64,000 nucleotides of DNA from Streptomyces parvus (GCF_014648875.1 NZ_BMRY01000007.1:1-64000); one strand, 5' to 3'; positions 44,560-52,761 are shown, counted from the first letter of the stretch. Numbers and translations are program-made. Notes: generated from the letters alone by a model not told the origin.

Positions 44560-45756
44560 TTGCCCACCAGCGACCCCGCGGTGCCGGCCCCGTCACCGGA
44601 GCCGATGCACCGCCTGCGCTTCGAGGAACCCGGGCCGCCCTGTCCCACCGAGCTTCCGGGCGGCACGCCCGCGTGGCGGGTCAGCCGGTACGCGGACGTC
44701 CGCCAGGTGCTGTCCGACCCGCGTTTCGGCCGGGCGCAGCTGTACGCCCCCGACGCCCCGGCCCTCTCCGACGTGCCGGACCTCGTCAACGACCCCGACC
44801 TGATGTTCAACCAGGACGGCCCGGACCATCTTCGGCTGCGCCGCACCCTGCGGCGGGCGTTCACCCCGAGGGCGGTCGCCCGCTGGCGGCCCTGGATCGC
44901 CGCGATCGTCGAGGAACTCCTCGACCGGCTGGAGGCGAAGCCGCAACCGGCGGACGTGGTGGCGGAGTTCGCCGTCCCGCTGCCGGTGGCGGTGATCAGC
45001 CGGCTGATGGGGCTCGACGAGTCCGCGTGGGACCGGCTGCGGCACTGGAGCGAACACGCATTCTCCGACGGCACCCACGAGAGCGGACAAGTGGTGGCGG
45101 CCCGCGAGGAGTTCAGCGCGTTCGGCGCAGACCTCCTGATGGAGCGGCGCCGGGCCCCGGGCGAGGACCTGGTCAGTGGTCTCGTCGCGGCGGCCGACGA
45201 GGAAGAGGGCATCCCCGAGGCACAGTTGGTGACGCTGGTGTGCGGGCTGGTCGTCGGCGGCCACGACAGCACGATGACCATGCTCGGCAACGCGCTGCTC
45301 TACCTCTTGGGGGAACGCCGTGACACCTGGCCCCGTCTCGGGGCCGACGAGGAGGCCGCGGGACGTCTGGCGGACCGGCTCGTCCACCTCGTCCCGCTGG
45401 GCGACGACCGGGGCAGCACCCGGCACGCCGCCACGGACATCGAGGTCGGCGGGGTGACGATCCCGGCCGGGGCGATCGTGCTCGCCGACTGCGGCACGGC
45501 CAACCGCGACCCGGAGGTCTTCCCGCCCGCCACGCTCCACGACCTGTTCGCCCCGCTGGAGGCCCCCACGCTCTCCTTCGGCGCCGGCCCCCACTACTGC
45601 CTCGGCGCCTGGCTGGCCCGCACGGAACTCCAGCTCGCCCTGCACCGCCTGGCCGCCCGTTTCCCGGATCTGCGCCTGGCCGCCCCGGCGGACACGATCG
45701 TGTGGCGGACCGGGACGACCTCGCGCAGCCCCCGGTCCCTGCGTGTCAGGTGGTAG
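44560..45756 (+). CDS. ftdF: Cytochrome P450, PTM tailoring, with atypical K-helix
   Basis: 398 aa. The heme loop FGAGPHYCLG is canonical, as is the oxygen-binding I-helix GGHDST. Aligning the K-helix to relatives (…AVEELLRxxPLG) gives GRLADRLVHLVPLG, so the normally invariant ExxR reads RxxH. The chosen start is TTG at 44560 with AGGAGG 4 nt upstream; the next ATG (44605) has no such site. It is the last gene of the operon, 53 nt after ftdE. In PTM clusters the P450 adds oxygen (hydroxyl, ketone or epoxide) to the ring system or side chain. Confidence 0.88.
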   Translation: MPTSDPAVPAPSPEPMHRLRFEEPGPPCPTELPGGTPAWRVSRYADVRQVLSDPRFGRAQLYAPDAPALSDVPDLVNDPDLMFNQDGPDHLRLRRTLRRAFTPRAVARWRPWIAAIVEELLDRLEAKPQPADVVAEFAVPLPVAVISRLMGLDESAWDRLRHWSEHAFSDGTHESGQVVAAREEFSAFGADLLMERRRAPGEDLVSGLVAAADEEEGIPEAQLVTLVCGLVVGGHDSTMTMLGNALLYLLGERRDTWPRLGADEEAAGRLADRLVHLVPLGDDRGSTRHAATDIEVGGVTIPAGAIVLADCGTANRDPEVFPPATLHDLFAPLEAPTLSFGAGPHYCLGAWLARTELQLALHRLAARFPDLRLAAPADTIVWRTGTTSRSPRSLRVRW

Positions 45757-45779
45757 GCGCGCCCGTGGCGCAGGGGGCG

Positions 45780-46994
45780 TCACCAGTCGTGCACGGTCCC
45801 GTCGTGGAGCCGGTTCACCGGCAGATACGCGGCCGCGTACGGGTGGGCGGCGGCCAGTTCCTCGTCCAGTTCCACCCCGATGCCGGGCGCGTCGCCCGGG
45901 TGCAGGTGGCCGTCGGAGAAGGTGTAGGCGTGCCGGAACACATCGTCGGTCAGCGCGGTGTGGCCGGAGTACTCCTGGATGCCGAAGTTGTGCACGGCCA
46001 GGTCGAGATGGACGGCTGCGGCCATCCCGACCGGAGAGATGTCCTCCGGGCCGTGGATCGCGCTCTTGATCTGGTACTGCGCCGCGAAGTCGAAGAGCTT
46101 GCGCAGCGGGGTGACGCCGCCGAAGTGGGTCACCGCCGAGCGGACGTAGTCGATCAACTGCTCGGTGACCAGGGTCTGGTAGTCGTACACCGTGTTGAAG
46201 ACCTCGCCCACGGCCAGCGGCGTCGTCGTGGACCGGCGGACCAGGCGCAGCGCCTCCTGGTTCTCGGCCGGGGTGCAGTCCTCCAGCCAGAACGGCCGGT
46301 AGGGCTCAAGGTCCTTGCCGAGCCGGGCGGCCTGGACCGGGGTGAGCCGGTGGTGGGAGTCGTGCAGCAGCGGCAGCTCGGCCCCGAACTCCGCGCGTAC
46401 CGCCTCGAACACGGTCGGCACATGGCGCAGGTACGCCGCCGTGTCCCAGTCCTCAACCAGGGGGCGGGCCTGCTGGTGGAGGACCGGCGCACCGGTGTCG
46501 TCGGTGTCCGAGACCCCGTACACGGCCTTGAGCCCGGGGACGCCGGACTGGATGCGGACGGCCGGATAGCCCTCGGCGAGCCGGGCCCGTACGGAGTCGA
46601 GCAGCTCGGGTATGTCCCGCCCGTTGGCGTGACCGTACGTCCCGATGCGCTCCCGGCTCGCGCCGCCCAGCAGTTGGTACAGCGGCAGCCCGGCGGCCTT
46701 CGCCTTGATGTCCCACAGCGCCACGTCGACGGCGGCGATGGCGGCCATGGTCACCGGGCCGCGCCGCCAGTACGCACCCCGGTACAGCGACTGCCAGGTG
46801 TCCTCGACGCGATGCGGGTCGAGCCCGATGAGCAGCGGGGTGACATGGTCGGTGAGGTAGCTGACGACGGCCAGTTCCCGCCCGTTGAGGGTCGCGTCGC
46901 CGAGACCGGTGAGCCCTTCGTCGGTCGTCAGCTTCAGGGTGACGAAGTTGCGGCCGGGGCTGGTGACGACGACCTCGGCGTCGACGATCTTCAT
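45780..46994 (-). CDS. Mannonate dehydratase-family enzyme (enolase superfamily, ManD/RspA-like)
   Basis: 404 aa. Enolase-superfamily metal ligands and bases fit ManD: LLHDSHHRL (Asp and His), FWLEDCTPAE (Glu), AVGEVFNT (Glu), SAIHGPEDISPVG (His) and FGIQEYSGH (Glu). N-terminal KIVDAEVVVTSPGRNFVTLK is the capping domain. Expected reaction: dehydration of D-mannonate or D-gluconate to 2-keto-3-deoxygluconate, though some members have weak activity. It lies downstream of an ABC-operon scar and a GntR/FCD operator, so it was once the last gene of a sugar-acid uptake operon. Confidence 0.85.
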   Translation of the reverse strand: MKIVDAEVVVTSPGRNFVTLKLTTDEGLTGLGDATLNGRELAVVSYLTDHVTPLLIGLDPHRVEDTWQSLYRGAYWRRGPVTMAAIAAVDVALWDIKAKAAGLPLYQLLGGASRERIGTYGHANGRDIPELLDSVRARLAEGYPAVRIQSGVPGLKAVYGVSDTDDTGAPVLHQQARPLVEDWDTAAYLRHVPTVFEAVRAEFGAELPLLHDSHHRLTPVQAARLGKDLEPYRPFWLEDCTPAENQEALRLVRRSTTTPLAVGEVFNTVYDYQTLVTEQLIDYVRSAVTHFGGVTPLRKLFDFAAQYQIKSAIHGPEDISPVGMAAAVHLDLAVHNFGIQEYSGHTALTDDVFRHAYTFSDGHLHPGDAPGIGVELDEELAAAHPYAAAYLPVNRLHDGTVHDW

Positions 46995-47030
46995 GCGTGT
47001 GCTCTTTCCGCAGGTGGGGGAGTGAAGGTT

Positions 47031-47132
47031 TCAGCCCTTGGAGGCGCCGGACGTCAGTCCGGCCACCAGGTACTTCCGCCCGAGGAGGGCGGCCAGGACC
47101 ACGGGCACGGTGATGAGGGCCGCGGCGGCCAT
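47031..47132 (-). pseudogene. C-terminal remnant of a carbohydrate ABC transporter permease
   Basis: The minus frame ending at 47031 reads MAAAALITVPVVLAALLGRK then YLVAGLTSGASKG, the standard last 33 residues of MalG-type permeases (TVPV...QRYFVxGLTxGAVKG pattern). Everything before it is missing: immediately upstream, in another frame, comes the N-terminus of a binding protein. So a deletion removed most of the operon. Confidence 0.8.
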
Positions 47133-47188
47133 CAGACCGCCCCAGCCGCAACGGCGCGCCGGCTCAGGAGCCGGCTGCTCGTGGACAT
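47132..47188 (-). pseudogene. N-terminal remnant of an extracellular solute-binding protein
   Basis: From the ATG at 47188 the minus strand reads MSTSSRLLSRRAVAAGAV then TGA at 47134-47132. The Arg-rich, Ala-rich start is a typical signal peptide of Streptomyces sugar-binding lipoproteins, and AGGACGAGG precedes it. The TGA overlaps the ATG of the permease tail, placing the deletion joint at about 47132-47140. An operator lies 70 nt upstream. Confidence 0.6.
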
Positions 47189-47257
47189 CCTCGTCCTCGT
47201 TTCTCTGCGTACGTGTCACATGCCGACCCATGGGGAAACCGGGCTGCTCCGACCTGG

Positions 47258-47280
47258 TCCAACTGGTAGGACCAGTTGGA
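47258..47280. promoter_or_regulatory. GntR/FCD-type operator, perfect 10-bp inverted repeat
   Basis: TCCAACTGGT-AGG-ACCAGTTGGA is perfect. Its core CTGGT-AGG-ACCAG fits the TGGTNNNACCA pattern of FadR-subfamily GntR operators. It lies upstream of the deleted ABC operon and 105 nt from the 3' end of the gntR gene, so it likely still governs transcription into the ManD gene. Confidence 0.75.
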
Positions 47281-47384
47281 CTGTGCGGGACCGTAACAGC
47301 AGGGAGACCTCCCCGACCAGACCCTGAGGTCAAGTTCCCATGGACCGGACGGGAGGATTCCGTCCTCGGCCGATGAGACGGGGG

Positions 47385-48179
47385 CTACCGGCCCGAGGAG
47401 GCCCGGTGGCTCTCGGTCTGCCCCAGCAGCGTCTCGATGTGGTTGCGCGCCATGGTGTCGACCTGTACGTCGAGATCGGCCCCGTACGTCCGCAGGCCGA
47501 GCATCAGGTGCTCCCGCATGCGCGCGCACGCGAGGTCCACGTCCCGCGCCTCGATCGCCTCGAAGATCTCCGGGTGGTGCGGTACGCCCGGCTCCCCGAT
47601 CGACGGGTCGGAGTTCGAGCGGAGCATCATCTCGAACATCATCCCGCCGATCGACGACAGCATGATCCTCAGCACCGGATTCTTGCCGGCCACCGCGATG
47701 GCGTCGTGGAACTCCATGTCCGCCTGGGCCTTGACCACGACGTCGGTCGCCGACTCCAGTCCGTCCCGGGCGGCGCGCATCGCCGCGATGTCCTCGTCCG
47801 TGGCCCGCTCGGTCGCCAGCCGGACCATCTCGACCTCCAGCGGGATCCGCGCCTCGATCAGCTGCCGGACGGTGGGCCGCCCCGCCCGGTACAGCGCGTC
47901 GTACCCCCGGGCCTGCCCCGAGGACTGCTCGCGGACGAAGGAGCCGCGGCCGGGAGCCACCTCGATCAGGTGCTGGGCCTCCAGTCGCCGCAGCACCTCG
48001 CGCACGACGTTCCTGCTGGCGCCGAACTGGGAGGCGAGCTCCCGCTCGGAGGGGAGCTTCGTCCCGACGGCGATCTCGCCGGAACGGATGTCGTGCTCCA
48101 GCTCACGGGCGATGCGCTCGGTCAGGAGCCCGCGCCGGGCGGACCCCGACGGGGAGGAGGAGGGGACGGACGGCTGCAT
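47385..48179 (-). CDS. GntR family regulator, FadR/FCD subfamily
   Basis: 264 aa. The winged helix (LTERIARELEHDIRSGEIAV, KLPSERELASQFGASRNVVR) occupies residues 20-85, and the all-helical FCD ligand domain has the metal-binding Asp/His pattern (MEFHDAIAVAGKNPVL, HHPEIFEAIEARD). The ATG at 48179 (MQPSVPSS) is chosen over the longer frame. The operator at 47258-47280 is probably its target. Sugar acids are the usual ligands next to ManD genes. Confidence 0.88.
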   Translation of the reverse strand: MQPSVPSSSPSGSARRGLLTERIARELEHDIRSGEIAVGTKLPSERELASQFGASRNVVREVLRRLEAQHLIEVAPGRGSFVREQSSGQARGYDALYRAGRPTVRQLIEARIPLEVEMVRLATERATDEDIAAMRAARDGLESATDVVVKAQADMEFHDAIAVAGKNPVLRIMLSSIGGMMFEMMLRSNSDPSIGEPGVPHHPEIFEAIEARDVDLACARMREHLMLGLRTYGADLDVQVDTMARNHIETLLGQTESHRASSGR

Positions 48180-48265
48180 GACCGCAGCGTACAGGCCGGG
48201 TCGGAGGCGGAGCGCGAACGGAAGGCCGTCCTGCCCGCCCCTCCCCGGAGACAGGGTGACGGTGA

Positions 48266-49450
48266 TCAGAACGCGTATCTGATGCGGATCCAAGGAGCGT
48301 GAGACGCGATCAGCTCACGGAGCCTGCCGATGGCCCGCTGCTTGACCTGGAGCTCGTAGCGGACGTTGATCGCACCGTTCTGCGAGCGTTTGGTCTCCTG
48401 CGCGTCGGGCTGCCACAGGACGTCCTCGGCCCGGGGGTGCCAGCCCAGATTGACCTCGTGGAGTTGCTCGTTGTGGGTCAGCAGAATGACTTCGGCGGCA
48501 GCCTGCTCCTTCACCCGGGCCGGCACCACGTCGTCGAGATGGGTGAGCAGCTCCGCCCAGTCCCGCTGCCAGCCCGGCCGCAGCACCACGGGGGAGAGGT
48601 TGAAGTGAACCTCGTAGCCCGCGTCCAGGAAGTCGGCGGCGGCCGCGATGCGCCGGGCCACGGGGCTGGTGCGGATGTCCAGCAGTCGGGAGTCGTCCTG
48701 CGGCATCAAGGAGAATCGCACCCGTGTGCGGCCCCCCGGATCCAGACCGAGCAGGTCGGGATTGACGAACTTCGTCGCGAACGATGCTTTCGCGGTGGGC
48801 AGCGCACGGAACGCCGCGATCAGATCCGCGGTGTTGTCGCAGATCAGGGCGTCGACAGAGCAGTCGCCGTTCTCGCCGACGTCGTACACCCAGGCGTCCC
48901 GGTCGCACTGGTTGGGCTCCTGTTTGGCCCCCTGGGCCCGGACATGCCGCTGGATGTGGGCGATGATCGCCTCGATGTTGGTGAACAGGGTGATCGGGTT
49001 GGCGTAACCCTTGCGGCGCGGCACATAGCAGTACGCGCAGGCCATCGCGCAGCCGTTGGACGCACCGGGGGCGATGAAGTCGGCTGACCTCCCGTTGGGA
49101 CGGGTGGTGAGACTCTGCCGGACGCCGAGGACCAGCGTCTCGCGCTTGATCCGGGTCCAGCGGGCGACACTGCCGGCGTTCCCGTGGAGGGAGGGAATGC
49201 GCCAGTGGCCCGCCACCTCGGTGACGGGCACTCCTGGCAGCCGTGCCAGGATCTGCTGCCCGCGAGGGGACGCGAGCGCGGCCGGCTCTCCGTACACCTC
49301 CCGGATGTCCAGCATGCGCCGGGCCGTCGCGCTCTTCCGGAAGGCCCCATCGCCCTCCGGGGGAGCGGTGGGGGCGGTGTCGGCCCAGCCGAAGAGGGCC
49401 TGCTGTTCCGGCTCTCCGTCGAAAGGGTCTCCACCTGAGGTCGGCTGCAC
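48266..49450 (-). CDS. Spore photoproduct lyase family radical SAM protein
   Basis: 394 aa. The radical-SAM CxxxCxxC reads CAMACAYCYVPRRKGYANPI, preceded by NGRSADFIAPGASNG, both diagnostic of the spore photoproduct lyase family. DVGENGDCSVDAL and MPQDDSRLLDIRTSP follow as in actinobacterial members. The family reverses the spore thymine dimer using a 4Fe-4S cluster and SAM. The GTG at 49450 with AGGAG 7 nt before it is chosen; the frame upstream of it has no support. Whether this branch truly acts on spore DNA in Streptomyces is inferred. Confidence 0.85.
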   Translation of the reverse strand: MQPTSGGDPFDGEPEQQALFGWADTAPTAPPEGDGAFRKSATARRMLDIREVYGEPAALASPRGQQILARLPGVPVTEVAGHWRIPSLHGNAGSVARWTRIKRETLVLGVRQSLTTRPNGRSADFIAPGASNGCAMACAYCYVPRRKGYANPITLFTNIEAIIAHIQRHVRAQGAKQEPNQCDRDAWVYDVGENGDCSVDALICDNTADLIAAFRALPTAKASFATKFVNPDLLGLDPGGRTRVRFSLMPQDDSRLLDIRTSPVARRIAAAADFLDAGYEVHFNLSPVVLRPGWQRDWAELLTHLDDVVPARVKEQAAAEVILLTHNEQLHEVNLGWHPRAEDVLWQPDAQETKRSQNGAINVRYELQVKQRAIGRLRELIASHAPWIRIRYAF

Positions 49451-49602
49451 GGCGCTGCTCCTGATCCGGGGTTCCGGCCCTGCTGGGTCCGGGCCGCCCC
49501 CGACCGTACGCGGAGACGCCCCCGCTGGCGCCGCGACGCGGCCGTGCCGGGGGATGGCGGGCCGGAGGCGTCGGCCCCGGCCCGCGATCGCCGTGAAGCG
49601 CG

Positions 49603-50505
49603 TCAGCAGCTCAGGTTGGAACCGGGTGTGGTGCCCAGGATCTGGGTGAACTGCTGGAACTTGTTGATGCGGCTCTGCACCTGGGCGGGATTGCCGCCGT
49701 TGCACTCGATGCTGCCGTTGATGGCGCGGATCGTGTGACCGAAGCCCTGGTTGTTGACGATCGCGTTGTGCGCGGTCATCCACCCCGGGCCGTTCTGGGT
49801 GTTCCAGTACCAGAGGGCGGTCTTCCAGGAGACGGAGGCGTTGTTCTGGACGAGCCAGGGATTGTTCAGCAGGTCGATGCCGAGTGCGTCGCCCGCGGCT
49901 TTGTAGTTGAAGTTCCAGGAGAGCTGGATGGGTCCCTTGCCGTAGTACGCGGCCTGTCCGGCCGGGCAACCGTAGGGCTGGCTCCAGTCGCAGTAGTGCG
50001 GGTAGTTGGCGGTGTTCTGCTCCACGATGTGGACGAGGCCGCCGGTCTCGTGGCTGACGTTGGCGAGGAAGGCCGCCGCCTCGCGACGCTTGACCTCGGT
50101 GCTGCCCGTGTTGGCGAACGCCGGGTACGCGCTCAGCGCGGAGACGAGTCCGCTGTAGGTGTAGAAGGAGTTCCTGTTCGGGAACATCTGGTCGAACTGT
50201 GCCTGGCTGACCGGGAAGCCGGTGGTCGGTGGGTTGCCGCCGCCGCAGGTGTAGGGGTCCCAGTACCAGGTGCTGATGGTCGGATCGTAGGCCGGGTTGT
50301 CGTGCTCGGCGATGTAGTAGGCCCCGTTGAAACGGACGACGGTCCCCGCCGTGTACCAGGAACCCGCCTGCCAGTTGGGTGCCGTGTCACACAGACTGGC
50401 GGCGGCTTTGAGGGGGGCCGCCGAGGCGGCGGGGGCGAACGCCGCCGCGAGCCCGGTCACCAGCAGCAGGGTCATGAGCGTTCTCGCGATGCGATGTCTG
50501 AGCAC
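49603..50505 (-). CDS. Secreted GH19 chitinase with CBM5/12
   Basis: 300 aa. Signal peptide (MLRHRIARTLMTLLLVTGLA, ending ASAAPLKA), then a chitin-binding CBM5/12 (WQAGSWYTAGTVVRFNGAYY, with the aromatic WYWDPYTC), a short linker and a GH19 domain. The general acid is the Glu of NVSHETGGLVHIVEQN; GKGPIQLSWNFNYKAAG and the Cys-rich NYPHYCDWSQPYGC loop match bacterial family-19 chitinases such as ChiC. It is inverting and attacks chitin outside the cell. A DasR-like element lies upstream. Confidence 0.93.
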   Translation of the reverse strand: MLRHRIARTLMTLLLVTGLAAAFAPAASAAPLKAAASLCDTAPNWQAGSWYTAGTVVRFNGAYYIAEHDNPAYDPTISTWYWDPYTCGGGNPPTTGFPVSQAQFDQMFPNRNSFYTYSGLVSALSAYPAFANTGSTEVKRREAAAFLANVSHETGGLVHIVEQNTANYPHYCDWSQPYGCPAGQAAYYGKGPIQLSWNFNYKAAGDALGIDLLNNPWLVQNNASVSWKTALWYWNTQNGPGWMTAHNAIVNNQGFGHTIRAINGSIECNGGNPAQVQSRINKFQQFTQILGTTPGSNLSC

Positions 50506-50615
50506 TCGATCACTCCTTTACGCATGACGGCCGCCCGGACCGGGGTGCGCGGCGTCCGGTCACGACCGTGAAGGGGGTGTGAACACACTCAAGCGTCTTG
50601 ACATGATCCAGTCAA

Positions 50616-50626
50616 GGTATAGACCA
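50616..50626 (-). promoter_or_regulatory. DasR-like element upstream of the chitinase gene
   Basis: On the minus strand TGGTCTATACC matches the core of the dre consensus TGGTCTAGACC at all but one position. It lies about 110 nt upstream of the chitinase start, near an inverted repeat CTTGAC (50597-50602)/GTCAAG (50611-50616) that may hold a TTGACT -35 box. DasR represses chitinase genes until glucosamine-6-phosphate appears. Confidence 0.55.
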
Positions 50627-50721
50627 ATGGCCGATTGAGGGAAAATGCCGCCGCCCGGGTCGGCTCCTCGGGGTGGGCGTCGCCTGAGTGGGCGGAAAGC
50701 CTCCGTGCGCCCCGCTATCTT

Positions 50722-51192
50722 GTGACCGTGCGACGCGACGAACACCAGGATGCGTACACCGCCACGTACCGTTCCGGACTCCGGCGCGTGCTCGATGCGG
50801 CCTCGCCGTCGGTGGTGCGCCGGCTGGAGAGGGTGCGAGACGCGGCAACGGTGCGGACGGACGGTGTGACCATCGACGTGTTCCCGGACCAGGAGGGCGA
50901 CGGCACATTCGCCGTCTGGGCGCGGTTCAGGGGAGCGGACTCCTTCGCCCTCGACCGGCTGGTCGGCGACGATCGTCAGCTTTTCACGGTCGTCTGGGCC
51001 GAGCACGGCTGGGAACCGGCCGTTCCTGAACGGCCCGGAGCCTGGTCCACCACGCGGTTCGAGGACGTGCTCTTCGCCACCGTCGTCGAGTGGATCGACC
51101 CGCTCATCCCGCGCGATGCCGTTCATCTGCGGTGGGAAGTGACCGGACCCGACGGTACGCAGGACTGTCACCCGGTGGGGCCGGGCCGCTGA
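50722..51192 (+). CDS. Small protein, probably DUF6389-like
   Basis: About 157 aa from GTG 50722 (alternatives 50728 and TTG 50635; none has a clear ribosome-binding site). The sequence YRSGLRRVLDAASPSVVRRL, VTIDVFPDQEGDGTFAVWAR and LFTVVWAEHGWEPAVPER looks like a compact alpha/beta protein. It resembles what I recall of DUF6389. No signal peptide or catalytic motif. It is divergent from the chitinase gene. Function unknown. Confidence 0.6.
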   Translation: MTVRRDEHQDAYTATYRSGLRRVLDAASPSVVRRLERVRDAATVRTDGVTIDVFPDQEGDGTFAVWARFRGADSFALDRLVGDDRQLFTVVWAEHGWEPAVPERPGAWSTTRFEDVLFATVVEWIDPLIPRDAVHLRWEVTGPDGTQDCHPVGPGR

Positions 51193-51376
51193 GCGGAGCT
51201 GGAGCATCTCCGAGCTCACTTCGCCGGTGACGCGGTCATGGTCGCTCAGAACGGCGACATCCAACTGACCCACCGGCCGACCTCGTTCGGCGAGCGAACG
51301 GTCAGCTCCCGCGGTCGCGCTCGGGCCGATGGCCGGCGGGGCGCAGGACGGTGAGTCCCTCGGCCGCCCGGTGGCG

Positions 51377-52129
51377 TCAGGAGTCGTGGTGGCGGCAGCC
51401 GTCCTCGGTGGTCCGGTCGCCGTAGTCGTCGTGGTGACGGACCCAGTTCATGATCCCGGCCTCTTCCTGGCGCCCGAGGGGAGTCAGGTCGAGGTAGTTG
51501 AAGGTGCCGTTGAGCAGGTCGGTGCCGCGTGAGTACGTCGAGTAGGTGTGGAAGACGCGGTCGTCCTGGCGGAGAAAGACGCTCAGGCCGTGCTGCTCCC
51601 CGGTCAGGGCCCAGGAACCGATTCCGGCGTCCCGCAATTCTTCCTTCGTACGGAAGTTGAAGAGAACGGGAGTCACGGATTCATCCATGGTGACGTGGAA
51701 ATCGTAGTTGAAAGACGTTCCGTGAGAGGAGAACCAGGGGAAATTCCACTCCATGCGCTCGCGAAACTTCGTGATGGTCGCAAGAGGCGCGCGGGAGACG
51801 GCGGCGAAGGATGTCCCGGCCGCGTGCAGATGCGCCAAGTGGCCGATGTTGTCGGCGAGGAGGGAACACCCGGTGCAGCCGGCGTCCCACTCGGGTGCCA
51901 GCATGAAGTGGTAGACGATCAGTTGGGGGCGGCCGTCGAACAGATCGATGAGCGAGGCCGCGCCGTTCGGGCCCTCGAAGGTGTACGGCTCGGTGATCTC
52001 GACCATCGGCAGGGCGCGGCGTCGCTCGCTGAGCGCGTCCCGTTCCCGGTCGAACTTCTTCTCCCGTGCCAGCAGTTCCTTCCGGGCCGCTAACCATTCT
52101 TCCCGCGACACAATCTCCGGGCCGTTCAC
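51377..52129 (-). CDS. DUF899 family thioredoxin-like protein
   Basis: 250 aa. The start EIVSREEWLAARKELLAREK, PYTFEGPNGAASLIDLF and YHFMLAPEWDAGCTGCSLLA are diagnostic of DUF899. CTGC lies in the position of a thioredoxin active site, although the family is functionally uncharacterised. The GTG at 52129 (read MNGPEIVSREEW) matches the usual family start; a second GTG at 52111 is possible. Confidence 0.88.
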   Translation of the reverse strand: MNGPEIVSREEWLAARKELLAREKKFDRERDALSERRRALPMVEITEPYTFEGPNGAASLIDLFDGRPQLIVYHFMLAPEWDAGCTGCSLLADNIGHLAHLHAAGTSFAAVSRAPLATITKFRERMEWNFPWFSSHGTSFNYDFHVTMDESVTPVLFNFRTKEELRDAGIGSWALTGEQHGLSVFLRQDDRVFHTYSTYSRGTDLLNGTFNYLDLTPLGRQEEAGIMNWVRHHDDYGDRTTEDGCRHHDS

Positions 52130-52574
52130 GCTCGGGCCGCGCTTTCTGCACGCCTCGTCAGCGCCACGAACCCTACCGGACGGGCAGCGACCGCAGCACT
52201 CGACGGCCCAAGGGGGAACGGCGCGCATGCGTGTGCCCGACCGCTCTTCGCAACCGCCCTCCGCGAGCCGGCGCGCGGTCCCCCGACCTCCACCGTCCGG
52301 GACGGTTTCCCGCGCGGCTCCGAGAGCGTGACGGTGATCACGGCGGCTCCTGAGCGCGTGCTGCGTAGGCTTGCGGGGCCGTCGCGGTGCAGCCGGGAGA
52401 GCGAGCGGAGCTCTCGGTACGGCCCGACGACCCGCCGGAGAGTCGGCGAGGGGTGAGCGTGAGTCCCGGAAAGCCTCGGGAACGCTGCCCGGGCACGCGA
52501 CTCGCAGTAGAGTGTCGGAACAGCCTTTGACCTGCAAAAACGCAGGCAGGGAGCCTACGTCCAGGAGTACCTCG
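52130..52574. other. Intergenic region carrying the panD promoter
   Basis: 445 nt with no credible gene on either strand. Toward the right end, CCTGC-AAAAAC-GCAGG forms a small inverted repeat and CAGGAG precedes the panD ATG by 8 nt. Nothing else recognisable. Confidence 0.4.
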
Positions 52575-52607
52575 ATGATGCGCACCATGTTCAAGTCCAA
52601 GATCTAG
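52575..52607 (+). pseudogene. panD: 5' fragment of panD (aspartate 1-decarboxylase), cut after 10 codons
   Basis: ATG at 52575 encodes MMRTMFKSKI then TAG. Actinobacterial PanD begins M(L)RTMFKSKIHRATVT, so the first ten codons match and the match ends exactly where the DNA becomes integrase-associated. AGGAG lies 8 nt upstream, so this is the true gene start. The rest of panD is not in the window. This looks like a junction made by an integrating element or by a later deletion. Confidence 0.7.
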
Positions 52608-52650
52608 CTATTTGGCGTTGCCGCAGGTCAGGGGCATCATGTGCCCCCCT

Positions 52651-52704
52651 CAGGTCAGCAAATGGTCAGCATGCGTCCCGGACGTGTCCCCGCTTGCTGA
52701 CCTG
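52651..52704. repeat. GGTCAGC repeats before the integrase gene
   Basis: CAGGTCAGCAA (52651-52661) is the exact reverse complement of 52694-52704. Further related copies are CAGGTCAGG near 52624 and TGGTCAGCA at 52663-52671. Such clustered direct and inverted repeats beside a tyrosine integrase resemble arm-type binding sites of an attP region. Confidence 0.55.
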
Positions 52705-52761
52705 CGACCTGCAGTGCGGCGCCTGAGCATGATTCTTGGGCCGGAACGGATGGTGTGTCAC

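Noticed and set aside
49451..49969. N-terminal extension of the spore photoproduct lyase
   Set aside because: Composition is non-coding-like and the GTG at 49450 has a proper ribosome-binding site and the family's normal length.
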